DNA from: Ephydatia muelleri | Lineage: Eukaryota > Porifera > Demospongiae > Spongillida > Spongillidae | DNA length: 64,000 bases | Direction: 5' to 3' | Assembly (NCBI GenBank): GCA_013339895.1 | Contig: JABACO010000016.1 | Span: 679,694 to 743,693 of the forward strand | Part shown: positions 57,621 through 64,000 of the stretch, piece after piece | Layout of the letters: every line of letters starts with the position of its first letter | Position numbering within the stretch: position 1 is the stretch's first letter | The notes under the pieces: model-generated | Told to the model about the DNA's origin: nothing | The model's database searches: none | What the model saw: only the letters and a program-made list of their open reading frames with translations | Translations under genes and position numbers: made by a program

Positions 57621-59752
57621 TCAAGTTCTGATCCTTAGACTACCTGTGCCAAGGAAACGCGACAGCACCCAGTCCACTGCAAATGCACCCACCAAGTCTC
57701 CCAATAGGACAACAAGCAGCTTTTGTTTAAACTAAATATGGAGATTGAGAAGATAATAACCTGACCTGTACCGTGCCTCTGGCATAACATTACCTCATCT
57801 GTAAAGTTGACAATCTGCAAACTGGCGGAAAGATCAGGCAGGACTCCCAATGCCAGCACAAAGACCACAGCAGCCGACACCAGGAGACTGTAGAGAAGCG
57901 CTTTGTTCTCGCGCAGACTTTCCATAAACGGACGTCCCTGGGGAAACACTAGCTCTAGATATACTTATATTGGGCACAAACCAATATACCAGACCTTGTA
58001 GTTCACTGCAAAGTTGCTTAGCTGCATCACCATGGAGATGAGGTATACAGTGCTGTTGGTCACATTCTGTTCAAATTCTTTCTCAAGGTCCACAAATCCT
58101 TCACTGAAGAGCAAAAGGGATGGAAGTGGTGCTTGGTATGATGGGGGAGGGCTCACAGTACCTTTGGGGTGTGAGTGCTTTGGCCTCTCTTACGAGGTAC
58201 ACAAGACAGGTGAAGTGAACCACAAACTGCAGTGTGACGGTAAGGATGGTGTAGAGGTTGAAGATATTTGGTAAGGGTCTCTCCTTGGACAGGGTGGGCA
58301 AAGGCTGTGAGGAAGAATGGCAGAGCGAGTCACATGACACCGCATGCAACGATTTCAACACATCGTTATGTTTCCGTTTTACACAAATATATATTGAATC
58401 CTCCATTGTTGAGACCTTTCGTGATATCTAGTTATAATCATCTAGCATAAATCCTCTTACATCATGCTACACACACACACACACACACAAGAAATGAGCA
58501 GATATGCACATAAAACATATACATATACAAATATGCTAACGTACACTACACATACATATGTGGGCCCTGCTCACCTTGGATCGTGATATGAACAGAAAAC
58601 ACCCAGCCAGAAGTACCCCCTGAATGGTAGCCTGCCTGGAAGTAATAAACAAACCCCCATCATAAGGATCCTCCCATAGATCTCCCTTGCACCCATAGAC
58701 CCACACTAACATGTCACTAAACTTGATACCATCGCTGTAGAGCACGCTCTGTGAGTAGGCCAGGATAAGGGCATTGACAGCCAAGATCTTGAACATCTGG
58801 AGAGTGGTCACCAACGTACACCGTCCTTGCTTGATCACCTGACATACTGGAGTGGTGTGATGTAGTGTGCAGAGGTAGGGTGTGAGGGTGGGGGAGGTAG
58901 GGATGTTGAGGGTGGGGGAGGTAGGGTGTGAGGGTGGGGGAGGTAGGGTGTGAGGGTGGGGGAGGTAGGGTGTGAGGGTGGGGAGGTAGGGTGTGAGAGT
59001 GGGGAGGTAGGGTGTGAGGGTGGAGGAGGTAGGGTGTGAGGAGGGGTATTGAGGTAGGGGTGTGGAGGTAGGGTGTGAGGTAGGGGTATGAGGGTGGGTG
59101 TGCAGGTTTAAAGATGAGGGTGGGAATGGAGTGTGAGAGTGCAGAGATGAGATGATGGGTGTGGGTCAGTTTAAAAGTAAGTATGGAGTGTAGATGTGTG
59201 GGGATGAAATTTTGAAATTTAAATGTAGATAAGGAAATTAAGGCAGATACAGGTCACTTATGGGTGTGGTTGGGGGGCGGAGGTTTCACTGATGGGTGTG
59301 GTTGGGGGTGGAGGCTTCACTGATGGGTGTGGAGGCTTCACTTACTGCAGCTGATATTAGCTTGCTTGGACGTGAAGGGGGAGGCGATGGAGGCATCCCC
59401 AAGCCTCACCAGTTGTGGCTCCATGGACACCTCCTCCATCTGCTTCATTAGCTTCTGTAGTTGCTTCTGAATGCAACAGATATAATTGGAGAGAGGGAGG
59501 GAAGGGAAGGGCTTAAACAAACCTCCCTCGCTTGTGCTGGGGTCAGTGGAGTAGACTCAGGAGTGGCCGGACCAGGGAGAGGCCTGTGGGAGAAGGGGAT
59601 TGGTACCAGGTTAGGATGTAAGAAACACAGAAATCATACTTCTGAGGTGTGTGATGAAGAGGACGCCGTGACAGCTTGTCCACACTGGTGCCTTCTTCAG
59701 CTGCTGGCTCCTTCTTCTTTAGGGGCACTGTAGACAGCAAGGCCACACCTGT

Positions 59753-59806
<54 letters not shown>

Positions 59807-62800
59807 GTGTGCGTGCGTGCATGTGTGCATGTGTGTGCGTGTGTATGCGCATGTGTGTGTGTGCATGTGTGTATGTGTGCATGTGTGTGTGCATGTGTGA
59901 ATGTGTGTGTGCATGTATGTGTGCGTGTATGTGTATGCAGTACGAGGATTGTTTGCTCCGCACAGAACCGTGGACATGCCCACATACCAACATGAGCATG
60001 CTTAAGTGCTCCAACATCATTGGTGCCATCCCCACACATCAAGGTGTAGAAGCCAAGAGACTTGAATGTGGTGATCACAACCTCCTGCTCACATGCACAT
60101 ACACACATAAAATCATACACACACATGTACACACACGCACACACATACACACATACACACAACATACACATATATGCATGCACACACATGCACATACACA
60201 CACGTACACACAACACATACATACACACATGCACATACACACAACACACACATACATGTTACATACCCTCGACAAGGGGTGTGGCTGGTACATGTTACAT
60301 AACCTCGACAAGGGGTGTGGCTGGTAACTCACCTTCTGCTTAGGAGCAAACCTTGCAAACACTTTCACGTAGGGCAATATGGCCTCAAATTTTCCAATGC
60401 TCTGGAGCTTGTTGAGACCCTGGTGGTGAAGAGTGAGAGTGCTTTAATAAGATGAGAACTCCCTGAGAGACCACTGAGGGCAGCCTTTCCAGCAGGTCCA
60501 CAGTCCAATGCACAAGTTGTAACATCATTAAATTCATGCAGAAATCATGTAATGTGTGCATATGGCATACCCCCATACTACATGGCATACCTCCCCCAGT
60601 ACTACATGGCATATACCTCCTCCCCAGTACTGCACGGCATATACCTCCTCCCCAGTACTACATGCAGTATACCTCCTCCCCAGGACTGCATGGCATATAC
60701 TTCCCACAAGATCACATACCTCTCCAGTAATACAGAGGTCGTACTGACCCCCTAGTTCCCGTGTACTGGTGTCCAGACTGAGCACATCACGTCCACCCGT
60801 ATTCTGCCACGCCCACTCCCCATCCCGATCCTTGCTCAACACAAGAACCTTCTTCCGTACGATGTCCAGCTCCCTGGCAACATGGCAGGCTGTCAAGGGA
60901 TTGTCCCCTGTAATTATGGTAACCTGCAATAGGTGGAGACAGAGATAGCTCTGATGTGAGTACTACATGTACGTGACCGCTTGCATGGCCACCAAACCAC
61001 CCACCCCCTAACCCAAATCCTTCTCTGCTTTATTCTATCATATGCTCCCTTACACACCATTACAACACATCCCTCTCCCTCCCATATCTCATTTCTCACT
61101 CTCTATACCAGTGGCTCCTCTATTGCCCTCCCCTCTTGTTGCCGTGCACAGGTCCCCAGTCCTCAAGAAACAAACGTACGTGGTGTGACGAGTCTTGAAG
61201 ACACTTGACACTGTGTTTGGTGTGCTCTTTCAGGGGACAGGAGACAACCAGGAACCCAGCAAAGGTCAGGCCCTTCTCTACATCTGTCCTCTTCAACTCA
61301 TGCACCTGCAACAAATGCCCACACTCAAAGTTCATACTCATTGCACGGAGAACCCTTCTCTTTCTCATCAAGCAAGTACCCTCAACCCCCACAAAATTCC
61401 CTCCAACCCCCATAAAACCCCTTCAACCCCCATAAAACCCCTCCAACCCCTCCAACCTCCATAAAACCCCTCCAACCCCTCCAACCCCTCCAACCCTTGC
61501 TCAGTCCCCATTCCTCTAACTCCTAACACTTTACATGACTTTCAAGCTGACAAAACCCTTGATTTCAAACACAACCCGCTGTAAGATCTCCATCAAATAC
61601 CAGCCCTCACCCTCTCTACGCCCATCAAATACCAGCCCTCACCTCTCTACACCCATCAAATACCAGCCCTCACCTCTTTAAGCCCATCAAATACCAGCCC
61701 TCACCTCTCTAAGTGTGAGATGTTCAAAGTACTTGTAGCCCAATGCAAGCACTCTCGCGCCACGTTTGGTCAGTTTGCTGTAGATCTTGTCATAGTCTTC
61801 TGGTACAGCTGCAAACTGCATACCCACAGTGACACAACAAACAATGACAAAGGTGAGGAAAGAGGGCAGAGATACATCTTACCATGTCACGAAGGGTCTC
61901 AGGTGCCCCCTTGACGGTGGCCATGTAGAGGTCGGAAGGCTGGCTCATGGAACACACTGTGGACATCCTCTTGAGAGCGCTGGAGAAGTGGAAGCGTTGG
62001 AGGACCTTCAACGTGCAGCGACGCCCTTTCTGAGAGGTCACTGTGTCCCCTGTAATAACACCACTGGCAACGAAAACGAAGGTAAAGATACAGTACAGTG
62101 AGCACACCACAGATTGTTACTACCTAAGGACTGTTTACTCTAGCCTAAATCGAGTATTTTAAAAATAATAATCAGTTTTAGCCTAGATTTGAGCTGTTTG
62201 TGAACAAAACAATGGCTTTGTCCATTTACACTGTACCAAGTTAAGCTTCATGAAGTAAACTTGTACTTGCCTTACAATTATAAATACTACACTTCACAAG
62301 CACTACCAGCTAACTAGAACAATTTGAATACTGACAGTTATTTAGAGCATCAAACACACCTTTGCCAACGGTCCAGGAGATGGCATGAAGGGCTGCTTTC
62401 TCCAACGGGTCACCCACCAGTTCTCCATCTAGTATCGCCAATGCATTGCATGATGCCAACACACTCTGGGTTTCGAACGGGGCATCCTTAACAGCCACCA
62501 GTCCAATGACATTATCATGCAAGCTGGACACTGCTCCTCCCTCTTCCTCCTCCTCCTCCTCCTCAACAGCTCTATTTTGACTGCAAGTAGGTTTTCAAGG
62601 TTTGCACGGATGAGGTGAGTGCGTCACTGTTACCTGTCCAGTCCTGCAATGCCTTGGATCACAAGATCATTAGTGGTGAGGGTCCCTGTCTTGTCAAAGC
62701 AGCAAACATCCACTTTTCCCCCAAATGGGATCCTGAAGGGCTCAGTACAGTAGATGCCTTGTGTGTGTATGTGTGCATGTGTGTGTGCATATGTTGTGTG

Positions 62801-64000
62801 TGTGTGTTGTGTGCATATGTTGTGTGGAGATGTGTGTGTGTGTGCATATGTTGTGTGTGTATGCATGCATATTGTGTTGTGTGCAGCACAAAAGGGTTAA
62901 TGCAGACACCTACATGTAGATGGTCACATGGCTGCACTACCAATGCAAGTACTACTATAAAAGCTGATTAATAGAGTCCACCTCCTTGTGCATTGGTGGT
63001 GATTAATAGAGTCCACCTCCTTGTGCATTGGTGGTGATTAATGGAGTCCACCTCCTTGTGCATTGGTGGTGATTAATAGAGTCCACCTCCTTGTGCATTG
63101 GTGGTGATTAATAGAGTCCACCTCCTTGTGCATTGGTGGTGATTAATAGAGTCCACCTCCTTGTGCATTGGTGGTGGCAGAAAAAAAAATTGCATGCCAC
63201 AAACTAATTAGCAAAGTCACTCATGAACCACACACACACACATACATACACACGCACACACACATACACACACACACATGCATATAATACAGAGCAATAC
63301 ACACATATACACAGCCATATTATTCATTTATGTTTATGTACACATACATTATAATACATACATACATACATACATACATACATACATACATACATCATAC
63401 ATACATACACACACACATACATACATACATACATACATAGCAATACATACACACACACACACACACACACACCACACACACACACACACACAATATTGCA
63501 TATGAACACCACTTGTAAGGACCACTGACCGGTCTTCACCAAAGCAACAAGGGATGTGTTAACCGCAAGGGAGAGTTCAATGGGAAGCTCCGGAGGGACC
63601 ACAGAAGTAAGGATTAAGGTGCACTCTAAAAAGAGTTTGTAGCGATTCCTCTCAGGGTTCTCCGTTCCTGCAAAGAATTAGTGAGGGAGGCAGGTGAAAT
63701 GGGTGGTAGAGAAAAGGATGGGAAGGTACCAATGAACTGAACGAAGGGACAGGATGTGGATGGACAGAGTAAGACAGATGAACACAAATAGGGCAGATGT
63801 GCATGTGACATTCAAAGTGATAGCCACAGGCAGTAATTGAGAAAACAATGAAGAAAGGAGAAGCTGACAAGGATCCATGTCACATCGTAAGGTGTGGTGA
63901 GAGAATGCAGAGAAGACACAATCCCGACATTGCCGAACCTTTTATCCACACATATGCTGCCGCCATGATGGCAAAGATGAGAAGAAATAAAATAAACACA
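57621..64000 (-). CDS. ATP13A1: P5A-type ATPase ATP13A1 (3' part, runs off the right edge)
   Basis: ER P-type ATPase that extracts wrongly inserted transmembrane helices. Minus-strand exons from the right edge: [20 protein letters not shown] (63.95 kb), [20 protein letters not shown] (63.55 kb), [20 protein letters not shown] and KTGTLTTND (phosphorylation site, 62.7 kb), [20 protein letters not shown] (62.4 kb), [13 protein letters not shown] and [10 protein letters not shown] (61.95 kb), [12 protein letters not shown] (61.2 kb), [17 protein letters not shown] (60.9 kb), [10 protein letters not shown] (60.35 kb), [20 protein letters not shown] (60.0 kb), [27 protein letters not shown] block (59.35 kb), [63 protein letters not shown], and the C-terminus ending [20 protein letters not shown] with TGA at 57621-57623. 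The N-terminal half is outside. Convergent with DHX40, 148 bases apart. Confidence 0.96.
58870..59100. repeat. 22-bp GGTGGGGGAGGTAGGGTGTG minisatellite in an ATP13A1 intron
   Basis: About ten G-rich units with shortened forms; regularly spaced G-runs could form quadruplexes on the template-opposite strand. Confidence 0.9.
59757..59937. repeat. (TG)n / TGTGCATG microsatellite in an ATP13A1 intron
   Basis: Pure TG start grading into GTGTGCATG units; ends about 20 bases before the donor of the exon with the hinge motif GDGTND. Confidence 0.94.
62966..63175. repeat. 35-bp GATTAATAGAGTCCACCTCC minisatellite in an ATP13A1 intron
   Basis: Six nearly perfect units, one with ATGGAGTCC in place of ATAGAGTCC. 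Confidence 0.95.
63218..63492. repeat. CA / CATA microsatellites in an ATP13A1 intron
   Basis: CA tracts flanking a (CATA)n stretch of about 85 bases at 63355-63440. Confidence 0.95.

Overview
The window is nuclear DNA of an animal. Its genes are split by many short GT-AG introns, the proteins are recognisably metazoan, and introns and spacers are full of CA/TG microsatellites and minisatellites, each intron carrying a different unit. A sponge or other early-branching marine invertebrate would fit: compact gene spacing, 50-odd-base introns, and a bacterial-type anhydromuramic acid kinase gene with introns. The phylum is an inference; nothing here proves it. The assembly contains one run of exactly 1000 N (22379-23378).

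Left part (1-20.7 kb): the 5' end of SURF1 (minus) stands head-to-head with prefoldin subunit 6, PFDN6 (plus, 4 exons). Kynurenine formamidase, AFMID, follows (plus, 9 exons, 295 aa); its large intron holds an inverted duplication and several minisatellites. Three intronless ankyrin-repeat genes (copy A at 5.1-5.8 kb minus, B at 15.6-16.4 kb plus, C at 19.9-20.7 kb plus) share a nearly identical four-repeat core but have unrelated ends. Two of them start with predicted N-myristoylation signals. The spacer between B and C is a nest of inverted repeats resembling foldback elements or MITEs.

Middle (23.4-38.4 kb): the 3' part of EDEM3 (plus; its 5' part is lost at the assembly gap) converges on TUBGCP5/GCP5 (minus). 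GCP5 starts 41 bp from the start of mitochondrial ribosomal protein MRPS2 (plus). MRPS2 in turn ends on the same CTAG as anmK (minus, 11 exons, 427 aa), so the two stop codons overlap.

Right part (38.6-64 kb): a long coiled-coil gene of the centrosomin/CDK5RAP2/myomegalin family (minus, 38611-54952) carries a CM1 motif near its N-terminus, a 36-bp coding minisatellite and a 14-residue coding repeat. It is divergent from an intronless DHX40 helicase gene (plus), which converges on ATP13A1, the P5A ATPase of the ER (minus, running off the right edge).

Functional links: GCP5 is a subunit of the gamma-tubulin ring complex and CM1 proteins bind and activate that complex, so two partners in microtubule nucleation lie about 3 kb apart. 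EDEM3 and ATP13A1 both act in ER protein quality control and membrane-protein handling. SURF1 and MRPS2 both serve mitochondrial respiration. Gene order alternates head-to-head and tail-to-tail, with several probable shared promoters.
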